A DNA stretch of 64,000 bases from Gordonia bronchialis DSM 43247 (GTDB taxonomy: Bacteria; Actinomycetota; Actinomycetes; Mycobacteriales; Mycobacteriaceae): the NCBI RefSeq assembly GCF_000024785.1, contig NC_013441.1, forward strand, positions 2,790,001 through 2,854,000, in the 5' to 3' direction. This document shows positions 8,501-17,871 of this stretch, in pieces; the first letter of the stretch is position 1; each line of letters opens with the position of its first letter. Below the pieces are notes generated by a model. It was not told the DNA's origin, ran no database searches, and worked only from the letters and a program-made list of their open reading frames with translations. Position numbers and translations under genes: made by a program.

Positions 8501-8872
8501 ATGACTCGGCTCGGATCGCTAGAGCGCGAGGTGATGGATGTGCTGTGGGAAGCTGGCGCCGCGATGTCGGTACACGATCTCGTTGACGCCCTGACCGACC
8601 GAGACCTGGCGTACACCACCGTGTTGACGGTGGTCACGAACCTGCACAAAAAGCAGTTCCTCGGCCGGGAGAAGATCAGCCGCGCCTATCGGTACTTCCC
8701 GTTGCAGTCGCGCGAGGAAGCTACGTCGCAGACACTGCGGCAAGTTCTCGATGCCAGCGGCGATTCCACGGCCGTGTTGATGCACTTCGCCAAGATGGTT
8801 ACTCCCGAGGAACGTGACGTCCTCAGTGAGCACTTGTCGCGGGCCAGAACTGGCCGTCCGCGGAGGCGTTGA
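8501..8872 (+). CDS. blaI: BlaI/MecI/CopY-family repressor
   Basis: 123-residue winged-helix repressor. It opens with LGSLEREVMDVLWEAGAAMS, then DLAYTTVLTVVTNLHKKQFL with the recognition helix, and GREKISRAYRYFP as the wing; the C-terminal helices (TPEERDVLSEHLSRA) dimerise. GGTAGGGCAAG precedes the ATG. The family binds short dyads with TAC/GTA half-sites and is inactivated by cleavage by its M56 partner, here the next gene. The 14 ACTA-N7-TAGT dyads around it are its probable targets. M. tuberculosis Rv1846c is the closest described type that comes to mind; direct binding here is inferred. Confidence 0.93.
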   Translation: MTRLGSLEREVMDVLWEAGAAMSVHDLVDALTDRDLAYTTVLTVVTNLHKKQFLGREKISRAYRYFPLQSREEATSQTLRQVLDASGDSTAVLMHFAKMVTPEERDVLSEHLSRARTGRPRRR

Positions 8873-8874
8873 CA

Positions 8875-9840
8875 GTGAGTGTGGCGTTGGCGCACCTTGT
8901 GGGTGCGGCAGTGTTGGCCGTGCTGGCCCCCTACGTGCTGGATCGACTGCCCGCTCGTTGGTCGCCACGCGTCGTGATGACCGCATGGGTGAGCAGTATC
9001 GCCACTACGTTGGCCCTACTGGCTTTGTCGGCGCTGACGGCGCTTCTGCCGGATCCGCCACCGGCTGAACAATTCGTTGAAGCTCTGGCCCGGTGCGCCA
9101 GCGCCGTCTTACATGCGTTGCGTGACGATTTCAGTCAGTTGTATGGGTTCGGTGTGGTCGTGGCGGCGGCGGCGGTTGTGGCGCGCACGGCAGGTTCTTA
9201 TGTCCGCCATACCCGCCGCTCATGGCGTATCCAGCGACTGCACCGCGACGTTGTGGCAGTGGTGGGGAGCACCGAAGCTGATACTCCCGACGTTCTGTGG
9301 ATTGATCATCCCTATCCGATGGCCTATTGCGTGGGCGGCCGTAGTGGATTCGTTGTGGCCACCAGCGCGTTGAAGACCGATCTCTCGCCCGAGGCTCGCG
9401 CGGCGGTGCTGGCTCACGAGTTCGCTCACCTACGATCCCGACATCACCGAGTGGTTGGCTTCTGCGATGTGATGGCGCGGGCGCTGCCGTTAGTGCCACT
9501 GTTTCGGCGTGCACCCGCAGCAGTGAGCGCACTGGCTGAGGTCGATGCGGACATGGTTGCGGCGCGTACGACCAGTTCTGCGGCCGTTCGAGCAGCGTTG
9601 ACATCTATCGGTGCTGCTGGCGGTTCCGCCGCCGGCGGCGCTAGCCCGGCTCTCGGTGGAGCCCACGCGGGGTCTGCGACCCGCTACCGACTGCGCATGC
9701 TCGAGCAGGCAACGACCGAACCCACAGCGGGTAGATACGCGCTCGCAGGTATGGCTCCGTTAGCAGCGAGTGCGATGTGCGCCGCCATGGCGTTGCCCGC
9801 GTTGTCTCTTCTCGTTCACGGCCTTACTGCCTCCTACTAG
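8875..9840 (+). CDS. M56-family membrane zinc protease (BlaR1-like, no sensor domain)
   Basis: 321-residue membrane protein with helices near residues 5-25, 35-60 and 88-108, and one near the C-terminus. The zinc motif HEFAH (residues 181-185, within VLAHEFAHLRSRHH) has the M56 spacing to the downstream acidic ligand (EVDADMVAART). It would cleave BlaI upon a signal. The penicillin-binding sensor domain of staphylococcal BlaR1 is absent; the length matches mycobacterial Rv1845c. GTG at 8875 is chosen because GGAGG lies 8 bases upstream; a TTG at 8869 overlapping the blaI stop is the alternative. Either way the two genes are coupled. Confidence 0.9.
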   Translation: MSVALAHLVGAAVLAVLAPYVLDRLPARWSPRVVMTAWVSSIATTLALLALSALTALLPDPPPAEQFVEALARCASAVLHALRDDFSQLYGFGVVVAAAAVVARTAGSYVRHTRRSWRIQRLHRDVVAVVGSTEADTPDVLWIDHPYPMAYCVGGRSGFVVATSALKTDLSPEARAAVLAHEFAHLRSRHHRVVGFCDVMARALPLVPLFRRAPAAVSALAEVDADMVAARTTSSAAVRAALTSIGAAGGSAAGGASPALGGAHAGSATRYRLRMLEQATTEPTAGRYALAGMAPLAASAMCAAMALPALSLLVHGLTASY

Positions 9841-9920
9841 CTCGCGACAGCAACGGAAGCGCCCCGGGGTGTGGGGTTAGGCGCTGAGCGGCCTCTGTTA
9901 CTGCAGCGAACGGGAGACCC

Positions 9921-9950
9921 ACCTCGACTGCCACCGGTGGCAGTCGAGGT
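9921..9950. terminator. 30-bp perfect palindrome between convergent operons
   Basis: ACCTCGACTGCCACC is followed directly by its exact reverse complement, giving a loop-free 30-bp palindrome. It lies 80 bp past the M56 stop and 130 bp past the end of the opposing ctaD operon. The position suits a bidirectional terminator, but no T-tract follows, so a protein-binding site is also possible. The rest of 9841-10079 shows nothing else. Confidence 0.5.
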
Positions 9951-10079
9951 CCCCGTTGTCGTCGTCACCTTCGTGACGTGATGAGCTTCGAAAGCGTGTG
10001 CATCGTTGTCGATAACGCATCCCATGTTCTTGCCGCGCAGCGCGGTCGATTGACCCGCCCTGTTCTCGGACCTTCACGG

Positions 10080-10373
10080 TCAGCGGCCGCTGCGTTGCGC
10101 TGCGCGTGCCACTACGGTCGCTGTCAGTCGCGCGACGCAGGCCGCGATCGTGGCCGCGGTGAGCCACACAATCAACGGTGTGGAGGCGACATGCTCGGCG
10201 ATGGTCTCGTTGTAGCCACGATGGGACTGCTCATCGAGGAGAGACCCCGCCACAGCGGTGAGCACGAAGGCGAGCAGCGTGGTGTACAGAACGGTGAGCA
10301 TTGCAAACCATCGCGGCATAGCCAGTGCACGACGGGGACGGGGATGTTGGTAAGCACTAATCCCGGGATGCAT
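10080..10373 (-). CDS. Small two-helix membrane protein downstream of ctaD
   Basis: 97 residues, not recognised. Two hydrophobic segments (WFAMLTVLYTTLLAFVLTAV and STPLIVWLTAATIAACVARL) separated by a polar loop, with basic ends. Its ATG lies two bases past the ctaD stop, so it is very probably co-translated with the oxidase subunit. A small oxidase accessory subunit or assembly factor is a guess from position only. Confidence 0.6.
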   Translation of the reverse strand: MHPGISAYQHPRPRRALAMPRWFAMLTVLYTTLLAFVLTAVAGSLLDEQSHRGYNETIAEHVASTPLIVWLTAATIAACVARLTATVVARAAQRSGR

Positions 10374-10375
10374 GA

Positions 10376-12160
10376 CTAGCGGCCTCCTCGATCGGCGTCC
10401 GAGGATGCCTCATGTGTGCCCGTCGTCAGGGGTTCACGGCGAACTTCCTCGGCGGCCCTGCTCTCTTCGTGGAATGAACCAACATGGGCTTCAGCGCGCA
10501 TTCGTTCGACCATGTGCGGGTAGTGCAATTCGAACGCCGGACGCTCCGAACGGATGCGAGGGAGTTCGGTGAAGTTGTGGCGCGGCGGCGGGCAGCTGGT
10601 GGCCCACTCCAGGGAGTTGCCGAAGCCCCAGGGATCGTCGACGGTGACGACTTCGCCGTAGCGGTAGCTACGGAAGACGTTCCACAGGAACGGCAGGGTC
10701 GAGACGCCGAGGATGAACGCACCGACGGTGGAGATGATGTTGAGCGTGGTGAAGCCGTCTGACGGGAGGTAGTCGGCGTAGCGGCGGGGCATGCCTTCTG
10801 CTCCGAGCCAATGTTGCACCAAGAAGGTGAGGTGGAAGCCGATGAAAGTCAGCCAGAAATGGACCTTGCCCAAACGTTCGTCGAGCAGGCGTCCGGTCAT
10901 CTTCGGGAACCAGAAGTAGATGCCGGCGTAGGTGGCGAACACGATGGTGCCGAAAAGCACGTAGTGGAAGTGGGCGACCACGAAGTAGCTGTCGGAAAGC
11001 TGGAAGTCTATGGGTGGGCTGGCCAGGAGCACACCGGTGAGCCCGCCGAAGAGGAAGGTGACCATGAAGCCGACCGAGAACAGCATCGGGGTTTCGAACG
11101 TCATGTGGCCACGCCACATCGTGCCGATCCAGTTGAAGAACTTCACACCGGTCGGTACCGCGATCAGGAACGTCATGAAGGAGAAGAACGGCAACAGCAC
11201 AGCGCCGGTGACGTACATGTGGTGCGCCCACACCGCGACTGACAGCGCGGCGATGGCGAGGGTGGCGTAGACCAGTCCTGAGTATCCGAACAACGGTTTG
11301 CGGCTGAAGACCGGGAAGATCTCGGAGACGATGCCGAAGAACGGCAGCGCGATGATGTAGACCTCGGGGTGACCGAAGAACCAGAACATGTGCTGCCAGA
11401 GGATGGCGCCGCCGTTGGATGGATCGAACAGATTCGCACCGAATTGGCGGTCGACTTCGGCGCCGAGAAGTGCCGCGGTGAGTAGCGGAAACACTAGCAA
11501 GATCAGCACGCTGGTGACCAGGATGTTCCACGTGAAGATCGGCATGCGGAACATCGTCATTCCAGGCGCGCGCAGGCAGATAACCGTGGTGACCATGTTG
11601 ACCGCGCCCAGGATGGTGCCCAGACCGGACACGGTCAGTCCGAGAAACCACATGTCTGACCCCACGCCCGGTGAATGGATTGCGTCGCTGAGCGGGGTGT
11701 AGGCGGTCCAGCCGAAGTCTGCGGCGCCGCCGGGAGTGATGAAGCCGGCCAGCGTGACGCTGGAACCAAAGAGGAACAGCCAGAAACCCAGTGCGTTGAG
11801 CCGAGGAAAGGCGACGTCGGGAGCGCCGATCTGCAGGGGCAGTACGAAGTTGGCGAAGCCGATCACGATGGGGGTGGCATACATCAGCAGCATGATCGTG
11901 CCGTGCATGGTGAACAGCTGGTTGTACTGCTCAGTCGAGAGGAATTGCATACCCGGCGTCGTGAGTTCGCCGCGCATCAGCAACGCCATCAATCCGCCGA
12001 CGAGGAAGAACCCGAAGCACGCGACGATGTACATCATGCCGATCAACTTGTGATCGGTCGTAGTCAGCATCGTGTAGATAAATGACCCTTTGGACTTGCG
12101 CCGCTCGGGATAGGGCCGCTTGGCGACCACCTCGGGCGGGCGCGGGGACACCGCGGTCAT
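10376..12160 (-). CDS. ctaD: Cytochrome c oxidase subunit I (aa3-type)
   Basis: Haem-copper oxidase subunit I, 594 residues, about twelve membrane helices, the catalytic core reducing O2 to water while pumping protons. From the chosen ATG (12160): haem a ligand H86 ([10 protein letters not shown]), CuB ligand H264 with the crosslinked tyrosine in GHPEVY, the H313-H314 pair (WAHHMYVTG), and haem ligands in [10 protein letters not shown] (397-399). GGAGG sits 6 bases before this ATG; the frame is open further upstream without a good start. No subunit II, III or haem synthase genes accompany it, so it must use chromosomal partners or be an alternative subunit I. Two BlaI-type operators lie about 80-120 bp upstream. 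Confidence 0.95.
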   Translation of the reverse strand: MTAVSPRPPEVVAKRPYPERRKSKGSFIYTMLTTTDHKLIGMMYIVACFGFFLVGGLMALLMRGELTTPGMQFLSTEQYNQLFTMHGTIMLLMYATPIVIGFANFVLPLQIGAPDVAFPRLNALGFWLFLFGSSVTLAGFITPGGAADFGWTAYTPLSDAIHSPGVGSDMWFLGLTVSGLGTILGAVNMVTTVICLRAPGMTMFRMPIFTWNILVTSVLILLVFPLLTAALLGAEVDRQFGANLFDPSNGGAILWQHMFWFFGHPEVYIIALPFFGIVSEIFPVFSRKPLFGYSGLVYATLAIAALSVAVWAHHMYVTGAVLLPFFSFMTFLIAVPTGVKFFNWIGTMWRGHMTFETPMLFSVGFMVTFLFGGLTGVLLASPPIDFQLSDSYFVVAHFHYVLFGTIVFATYAGIYFWFPKMTGRLLDERLGKVHFWLTFIGFHLTFLVQHWLGAEGMPRRYADYLPSDGFTTLNIISTVGAFILGVSTLPFLWNVFRSYRYGEVVTVDDPWGFGNSLEWATSCPPPRHNFTELPRIRSERPAFELHYPHMVERMRAEAHVGSFHEESRAAEEVRREPLTTGTHEASSDADRGGR

Positions 12161-12240
12161 GGAGGTCCTCCATCTGACTCGGAAACGGTGGCCCTGTTCG
12201 AACATCACGCACATCGTGCGCGCAACGTCACCGGGGCCCT

Positions 12241-12255
12241 ACTACGGACTGTAGT
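12241..12255. promoter_or_regulatory. BlaI-type operator 1 upstream of ctaD
   Basis: ACTACGGACTGTAGT, exact ACTA-N7-TAGT with extended C/G arms (ACTAC...GTAGT). It lies 81 bp upstream of the ctaD ATG, which reads on the minus strand. Confidence 0.7.
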
Positions 12256-12264
12256 CAATCAACT

Positions 12265-12279
12265 ACTAAGTAGCATAGT
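12265..12279. promoter_or_regulatory. BlaI-type operator 2 upstream of ctaD
   Basis: ACTAAGTAGCATAGT, exact ACTA-N7-TAGT, 24 bp from operator 1 (about two helical turns), so the two could be bound cooperatively. ctaD is the only gene here with two perfect sites in tandem. Confidence 0.7.
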
Positions 12280-12393
12280 TTGTATTGGAATCACCAGTCG
12301 TGGAGCACGCCTCGTCATGACTGCGACGAGACATGGCCTCCCTCAGAGGTATCAGGATCAACGGGCCGTCGCGGCCGAGCGTCGCTGCCGTCC

Positions 12394-13329
12394 CTACCGC
12401 CAGAGGTCTGCACTCCCGGTGCTGGGCGGCTCGCTGGGCGTGATAGTAGGAGGTTCGGCGTCGCTGTCGGAGGGAAGATGTACGCCGCGTTCAGCGAGCC
12501 AGGTCACCGGGTCGAGAGCTGCACCGGATGCATCGGCAACCTCGAAGTGCAGGTGGGGGCCGGTTGAGTTACCTCGATTGCCGACCGTGGCGATGGGTTG
12601 GCCAACCGCGACCGGCGCTGCCGCCGCGATGAGGTTGTCGTCATTGTGGCCGTAGGTAGTGATTGTTCCGTCGGCGTGCCGGATGCGGACCCACAATCCG
12701 AAGCCTTGGGCAGGACCAGAGTTGATTACTTCGCCGTCGGTGACCGCGAAAATCGGTGCCCCCAGGTCGTTGCCGATATCTAGACCCTGGTGCCCTCGGC
12801 CGTCACCGAAAGTAGAGGTGATTCGACCATTCGTCGGAGCGACCACCGTCCCGGGTGACGGCGCCGAGAACTGGGATCGACCGGTCGGTGCGGGATGCGG
12901 GGCCGCGGGATCGTGGGGGCGCATCTCCAATGCCAGAAGCGCCAGCAACCGCCCGATCGGTAGTGCGTCGACAACCAGTTCGGCAGCTGCTCGTCCCGCA
13001 CTGAGTACGGCGGCAAAGCATCCCACTGCAGTGATGGGATCATCGGTCGGCACCGACGGCTCGACTGGGCGCGCTCGATCACTCAGACATGTGCTCACTG
13101 TTCGAATTTCGTCGGTCAGGGCTCCCATCGCCGGCCCGCCCAACGATGTCGAGATCGTCTCAGCGACCAGCTGAGCGAACTGCTGGGCCACGTGGGTGTC
13201 ATCCGCATCGGCTCGCGCTCGAGCGTCGACCGAGAAGCTCAGCAGAACCGCAGCAACGATCCCCGCGACCCCCAGCCTCAGGCAGGGCTGTTTTTCGTCG
13301 CGGCGACGGGTGATGGACGACATAGGCAT
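12394..13329 (-). CDS. Secreted M23 (LytM-type) peptidoglycan endopeptidase
   Basis: 311 residues. The N-terminus from ATG 13329 (MPMSSITRRRDEKQP, then a hydrophobic LGVAGIVAAVLLSFSVDA) is a signal peptide. The C-terminal M23 domain has the zinc-binding GHQGLDIG and the GPHLHFEV motif; a proline-rich tail follows (EPPTITPSEPPSTG). M23 enzymes cut peptide cross-links in the wall, though some actinobacterial ones only regulate. An in-frame upstream extension to 13443 lacks a signal-like start. The nearest operator-like site is at 13493. Two related M23 genes occur at 24125 and 56411. Confidence 0.87.
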   Translation of the reverse strand: MPMSSITRRRDEKQPCLRLGVAGIVAAVLLSFSVDARARADADDTHVAQQFAQLVAETISTSLGGPAMGALTDEIRTVSTCLSDRARPVEPSVPTDDPITAVGCFAAVLSAGRAAAELVVDALPIGRLLALLALEMRPHDPAAPHPAPTGRSQFSAPSPGTVVAPTNGRITSTFGDGRGHQGLDIGNDLGAPIFAVTDGEVINSGPAQGFGLWVRIRHADGTITTYGHNDDNLIAAAAPVAVGQPIATVGNRGNSTGPHLHFEVADASGAALDPVTWLAERGVHLPSDSDAEPPTITPSEPPSTGSADLWR

Positions 13330-13492
13330 GCCGGGAGACCTTCCAGGGATGGGCGCGGCGGACTGGAGCGCAGCACCCCACGCTAGGTGCGCATGGGGCC
13401 ACGGCGGTAGCCCTCCGCTCGAACCATAGGCCTCACAGGTCACAGCAGTAACACGGGCAGATTGAGTACCTATCGCGATTGGCTTCCCAACT

Positions 13493-13507
13493 ACTAGTGC
13501 ATGTAGT
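13493..13507. promoter_or_regulatory. BlaI-type operator between the M23 gene and resA
   Basis: ACTAGTGCATGTAGT, exact ACTA-N7-TAGT, preceded by an overlapping ACT half-site. It lies 164 bp upstream of the M23 start (minus) and 215 bp upstream of resA (plus). The 390-bp gap 13330-13721 holds this site, a weaker one at 13682 and no gene I can support. Confidence 0.65.
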
Positions 13508-13681
13508 TGTGATCAGATGGCATCTGAAGCGGCCTAGACGCAATGTAAGGAAGGCCATAAGTGCAGTTGAGAGGCACATTCGACCGTTCGAGTATCACGT
13601 TGTAAACAACGATGCTGTGATCGTCGGACGAGTCGGTCCTCACAAAAACTATGACATTGTTGACAAATCCCTCGTTGATCT

Positions 13682-13696
13682 ACCACGCTGCGTAGT
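13682..13696. promoter_or_regulatory. Imperfect BlaI-type operator next to resA
   Basis: ACCACGCTGCGTAGT matches ACTA-N7-TAGT with one mismatch in the left arm and sits 25 bp before the resA start. It is probably a weaker site for the same regulator. Confidence 0.4.
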
Positions 13697-13721
13697 AGAA
13701 CGACGTCAAGGAGCGCTGATA

Positions 13722-14336
13722 GTGCAGCAGGGGATAAGGTTGTCCGCGGCACGGGCGGCAGTCCTGGCGTTGATCTGTGTGGTGCCGTGGGTGGCATCGG
13801 GCTGCGCCGGCGATGACGCGGTCGCTCAGGGCGGAACCTTTCAATTTGTCTCGCCTGGCGGGCTGACAGTTATCACTTACGACCCGCCCGCGAGCCGTCA
13901 GAGTATCGCTCAGGTCTCCGGCCCTGATGTGGTGACAGACCAGAACATCGGACTCGACGACTTCGCTGGCAAGGTCGTCGTCATCAACGTCTGGGGTTCG
14001 TGGTGTGGCCCATGCCGGGGAGAAGCCGACGACCTCGAGTACGTCTACGAACAGACTAAGGCCTCGGGTGTCGAGTTCCTCGGTATCAATCTGCGCGACA
14101 ACCGGCAGGCCGCGCGTGATTTCATTGTCGACCGCAAGGTCGCTTTTCCATCGATCTACGACTTTGCCGGTGTCACGCTGGCCGCGCTGACCACTCCGAC
14201 ATCAGTGGTGCCGACCACCATTGTGCTCGACCGCGAACACCGTCCGGCCGCAGTGTTCCTCAAGGCCATCACTGCCGACGAACTCGGGACAACAGTCAAG
14301 CGAGTCGTCGCTGAGCCCACCGCGCAACAACAATGA
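13722..14336 (+). CDS. resA: ResA/TlpA-like thiol-disulfide lipoprotein
   Basis: 204 residues. From GTG 13722 (AAGGAG 8 bases upstream) the start is a lipoprotein signal peptide with lipobox VASGC (C28). The thioredoxin fold has WCGPC (C95, C98), an N-terminal beta insertion of the TlpA/ResA type, and the cis-proline in [10 protein letters not shown]. ResA reduces apocytochrome c haem-binding cysteines with electrons from CcdA, the next gene, which it overlaps by ATGA. A far-upstream open extension is not credible because it buries the signal peptide. Confidence 0.92.
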   Translation: MQQGIRLSAARAAVLALICVVPWVASGCAGDDAVAQGGTFQFVSPGGLTVITYDPPASRQSIAQVSGPDVVTDQNIGLDDFAGKVVVINVWGSWCGPCRGEADDLEYVYEQTKASGVEFLGINLRDNRQAARDFIVDRKVAFPSIYDFAGVTLAALTTPTSVVPTTIVLDREHRPAAVFLKAITADELGTTVKRVVAEPTAQQQ

Positions 14337-15145
14337 CGCCACAGGCCGTCGAACTACAGGCCGCAGTTGGCGAGACGTTTGCAGACGTCGTCGTCGGCGG
14401 TCCGCTATTGCTGGCACTGCTCGCGTGCGTGATCGCCGGACTGGTGTCGTTCGCCTCGCCGTGCGTCGTCCCGCTCGTTCCGGGGTATTTGTCTTACCTG
14501 GCTGGCGTGGTCGGCGCCGAGGCCCCCGCGGTGTCGGTGGGGGAGCCGACCAAGCGGGGTCGATCGCGTGTGGCGGCCGCGGCGATCCTGTTCGTCGGCG
14601 GCTTTACTGTGGTATTCGTCGCAGCGACTGCGACAGTGCTGGGGGTCACAACCACTTTCGTGGTGAATCGTGAGATCTTACAGCGCATCGGCGGCGTGGT
14701 GACCATCATCATGGGGCTGGTGTTCATCGGGCTGGTGCCGGCACTACAACAGGAACGACGGTTCGCGCCCCGCCGGATCTCCAATATCGCCGGCGCCCCG
14801 CTGCTGGGTGCGGTCTTCGCACTCGGGTGGACACCATGCCTTGGGCCCACGCTAGCGGCGGTCATCGCTACCGCCAGCGGCACCGAGGGCGCTACCGCAG
14901 CCAAAGGTGTCGCGCTGATCGTGGCGTACTGCGCAGGCCTGGGCATTCCCTTTGTCGTCCTTGCATTTTCCTCGGCGTGGGCGTTGCGCAGCCTCGGCTG
15001 GTTGCGCACCAACGCCCGCACAATTCAGATCGTTGGTGGCGCCATGATGATCGCGGTGGGCATCGCCTTGGTCACAGGACTGTGGGACCAATTCATCGTA
15101 TGGGTCCGCGACGCGTTCATCACCGATACCCAACTACCCATTTAA
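14333..15145 (+). CDS. ccdA: CcdA-type thiol electron transporter
   Basis: 270 residues with six membrane helices. The paired cysteines are in [13 protein letters not shown] (C44) and [11 protein letters not shown] (C169), the CcdA/DsbD core signature. It passes reducing power from cytoplasmic thioredoxin to ResA. It overlaps resA (ATGA). With the ResB genes elsewhere in the window this is most of a System II cytochrome c assembly set, but no CcsA/ResC is present. Confidence 0.94.
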   Translation: MTPQAVELQAAVGETFADVVVGGPLLLALLACVIAGLVSFASPCVVPLVPGYLSYLAGVVGAEAPAVSVGEPTKRGRSRVAAAAILFVGGFTVVFVAATATVLGVTTTFVVNREILQRIGGVVTIIMGLVFIGLVPALQQERRFAPRRISNIAGAPLLGAVFALGWTPCLGPTLAAVIATASGTEGATAAKGVALIVAYCAGLGIPFVVLAFSSAWALRSLGWLRTNARTIQIVGGAMMIAVGIALVTGLWDQFIVWVRDAFITDTQLPI

Positions 15146-15381
15146 GGCCTGTGGTGGCGGCGACGGTTCGCCGTCCCAGCGTTCCCCGCTGTACACCGAC
15201 GATCCCCGAACACCGAAACAGCGCCGACGCCACCCGCGACCGCGGGCCATCCCACCACACCGCCCAGACCATTCCACAGTTCCGTAACAGCTCGGCCTGA
15301 CATATAGTCACATGCGCATATATTGATACATTCGGGCGCGCGTAGCCCGTCCGAGTGCGGATCGAACGGAGAGCGCGAAAA

Positions 15382-16323
15382 ATGGGAGCCGGACACAACC
15401 ACGGACCGACCGACCCTGCATCCAGCGACTCGTCGCTGCGAGTCCGGCTGGCGATAGCGTTTGCTCTTACAGGGATCATCGTGGTTGCCCAACTGGTCGG
15501 GTCGGTGATTACGGGGAGTCTTGCCCTTCTGACTGATACAGCACACGCCGCGACAGATGCGATTGGTTTGGCGGTTGCGCTCGTCGCAGCAACGGTGATG
15601 CACAGACCGGTCAGTAAAACTCGCACATGGGGCCTGCGGCGCATTGAGGTCATCGCCGCCCTGGGTCAGGCCTCGCTGCTGCTCGCGGTCGGCCTCTACG
15701 CTGCTGTCGAGGGCGTGCGGAGATTGTTCGCTCCGCCTGAGGTGCCCTCGACCGAGCTGCTGCTCTTCGGAGTGATCGGGCTCGTGGCAAACATCGTCGC
15801 AATGCTCGTGCTCGCCTCGGGACGAGGCGCCAACTTCAACATGCGAGCGGCGTTTCTGGAGGTCCTCAACGACGCGTTGGGATCACTGGGTGTGATCGTC
15901 GCCGCGATCGTCATCGCTACCACCGGTTTCCAACGAGCCGACGCGCTGGCCGGGCTGTTCATCGCGCTACTCATCGCACCCCGCGCCCTCAAGCTCATGG
16001 CAGAGACGACCCGAGTGCTGATGGAATTCACGCCCAAGGAGATCGATCTGGACGACGTCCGGGCCCACATTCTTGAGATGGATCGTGTGCAGGACGTGCA
16101 CGACCTTCACGCGTCGACGGTGGCCACTGGTCTACCGATCATCAGCGCTCACGTCGTGGTCGATGACGACTGCTTCCAGGACGGCCACGCCCCCACCATT
16201 TTGAACGACATCCGGACGTGCGTGGCGACCCACTTCGCCATTTCGTTCGAGCACTCCACTTTCCAGCTCGAGACCAACGCCCAACGCCACCAGGAAGAAG
16301 CGTTGGCCGCCCATCATCCATGA
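15382..16323 (+). CDS. Cation diffusion facilitator (CDF) metal transporter
   Basis: 313 residues, six membrane helices and a C-terminal cytoplasmic domain. The metal-binding pair in helices II and V reads LLTDTAHAATDAIG and the region around FLEVLNDALGSLGV; the N-terminus has GHNHG. The CzcD/ZitB-like family exports Zn, Co or Cd in exchange for protons. ATG 15382 is chosen for GGAGAG 8 bases upstream. No BlaI-type site precedes it; the 236-bp gap has an AT-rich stretch near 15305-15330 (CATATATTGATACATTC) that may be a separate metal-regulator site. A truncated second copy lies at 63275-63851. Confidence 0.93.
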   Translation: MGAGHNHGPTDPASSDSSLRVRLAIAFALTGIIVVAQLVGSVITGSLALLTDTAHAATDAIGLAVALVAATVMHRPVSKTRTWGLRRIEVIAALGQASLLLAVGLYAAVEGVRRLFAPPEVPSTELLLFGVIGLVANIVAMLVLASGRGANFNMRAAFLEVLNDALGSLGVIVAAIVIATTGFQRADALAGLFIALLIAPRALKLMAETTRVLMEFTPKEIDLDDVRAHILEMDRVQDVHDLHASTVATGLPIISAHVVVDDDCFQDGHAPTILNDIRTCVATHFAISFEHSTFQLETNAQRHQEEALAAHHP

Positions 16324-16428
16324 GGGTGTCGCGTCGGCGTCACCCCCATAAGCACGTCCGGTCTGCGCACGAGTGCAAGAGTGTTGCCGCGAGAGACCTG
16401 GTGCCTCACCCTTGGCGCCGGTCCACGG

Positions 16429-17064
16429 TCACACCAGCGTGGACCAGTACCACCAGAAGCGTTCGGTGATCAGGAAGATCACTGCCATCACCCACACCAG
16501 TGGTACTACGGTGTGCACTGTGAAGGCGACATCGAGGACTCGGCGTGCTCTCCCCGGTGGGCAGAAATGGTCGGCATTGCGCAGACTCACATACCAAAAA
16601 GCAACCACGACTACCACCCACACGGCCATGCAGTACGGACAGAGAGCATTGATTCGGTACAGACTCTGAAAGATCAGCCAATGGACGAATACCAGCGCAC
16701 CCGTCAGTCCGATCTGCAGTCCGATCATGACCCAGGGCGCCGGCCGACGTCCCATCAGGACGGCGACAGCGAGTAGAGCTGTAAACCCTACGATTCCGAT
16801 CAGAGAATTGGGAAACCCGAGGACGACCGCCTGAGGGGTGTCCATCACCGATCCGCAATTGACGATCGGGTTGATACTGCAGGTCGGTGTGTACTCCGGA
16901 TCGGTTCCCAGTTCGAACTTTTCGACCGTCAGTGTGAACGCAGCGGCAAGCCCAACACCTCCGCAGACCGCAAGAATCCACGCGAGCAACCGCGGGAACA
17001 CCGGAATCTGCGCATCTGGCGCCGAGGCTGAGGGCGTTGAGGCTTGCCGGTGTGGGGTGGTCAC
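16429..17064 (-). CDS. VKOR-family disulfide-generating membrane protein
   Basis: 211 residues, about five helices. It has the four redox cysteines of bacterial vitamin K epoxide reductase homologues: loop pair C62 and C70 (TCSINPIVNCGS) and active CPYC (C142, C145). It would re-oxidise the adjacent DsbA-like protein using quinone. Its start overlaps the dsbA stop, so the two form an operon. A nearly identical second copy is at 62539. Confidence 0.94.
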   Translation of the reverse strand: MTTPHRQASTPSASAPDAQIPVFPRLLAWILAVCGGVGLAAAFTLTVEKFELGTDPEYTPTCSINPIVNCGSVMDTPQAVVLGFPNSLIGIVGFTALLAVAVLMGRRPAPWVMIGLQIGLTGALVFVHWLIFQSLYRINALCPYCMAVWVVVVVAFWYVSLRNADHFCPPGRARRVLDVAFTVHTVVPLVWVMAVIFLITERFWWYWSTLV

Positions 17065-17705
17065 TGCCGTATCGCGGATTCGAGCGCAGAGCTCAGATCA
17101 TCATACCCTTCGGGCTTGATGCGTTCGTCGTTGATGAAAAACGTCGGGGTTCCGGTGACACCTAACGCTTTACCGTCAGCGACATCGCGGTCGATAAGCT
17201 CCCGGGTGGCCTGCGAGTCGTAGGCGGCGGCGAATCGCTCCATGTTCAGGCCCAGCTCCCGGGCATAGGAGAAGAACAGATCGTCCAGCGGGACCCTCTG
17301 CTCACCCCAGCTGCGTTGCGTGTCGAACATCTTGCGGTACATCGGTTCGAACTGGCCCTGTTCGGCCGCCGCGGCCACGGCCCGGGCTGCGCGGTCAGCG
17401 TTGAAGTGCCCGGGGAGGGGAAAATAGCGAACCACGAAAGTGACCTGATCTCCGTATGTTTGGCGTAGCTGCTCCACCGCCGGGTACGCCGCCCCACACC
17501 CTTCACATTCGAAGTCCAAGAATTCGACGAACGTCGCCTTGGATTCAGCCGGAGCCGACAGCCGCGGAGAATCGGGCCTTGCCGTCATGCTCGCTTGGTC
17601 GCCGGACTGTTCGCTTTCGCCGGCCCGGGACACCACGAAGACCACCGTCAGCGCCAAGCAGAATACGAACACTGCCGCGAGCGACATCCTGACGTTACGG
17701 CTCAT
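17061..17705 (-). CDS. DsbA-like thiol oxidase, membrane-anchored
   Basis: 214 residues. N-terminal membrane anchor (SLAAVFVFCLALTVVFVVS), then a DsbA-type thioredoxin domain with FECEGC (C67, C70) and the cis-proline loop GVTGTPTFFIN. It introduces disulfides into exported proteins and is the partner of the VKOR downstream. The operator at 17774 lies 69 bp before the start. The copy at 61898 is about 97% identical by eye. Confidence 0.93.
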   Translation of the reverse strand: MSRNVRMSLAAVFVFCLALTVVFVVSRAGESEQSGDQASMTARPDSPRLSAPAESKATFVEFLDFECEGCGAAYPAVEQLRQTYGDQVTFVVRYFPLPGHFNADRAARAVAAAAEQGQFEPMYRKMFDTQRSWGEQRVPLDDLFFSYARELGLNMERFAAAYDSQATRELIDRDVADGKALGVTGTPTFFINDERIKPEGYDDLSSALESAIRQ

Positions 17706-17773
17706 CGAGACACCACTCCGAGTCGAACCATGAGCGCTTGAGCTGGCACGATCTTCACTCCTGTCAGATTACT

Positions 17774-17788
17774 ACTACCGTGACTAGT
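17774..17788. promoter_or_regulatory. BlaI-type operator between dsbA and lnt
   Basis: ACTACCGTGACTAGT, exact ACTA-N7-TAGT within a longer ACTACTACC...TAGTAG repeat, between the divergent dsbA (17705, minus) and lnt (17872, plus). Confidence 0.7.
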
Positions 17789-17871
17789 AGTTTACAGGCG
17801 CGCGGTTCCGGCCGGGCGACGGCGGGCGCCGATCTCGCGCTCGACAGAAATCGGTGAGGGAGCGGTGCTCT

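Noticed and set aside
13479..13721. N-terminal extension of the resA frame
   Set aside because: It has no ribosome-binding site, would bury the lipoprotein signal peptide and overlaps a putative operator; GTG 13722 with AAGGAG fits far better.
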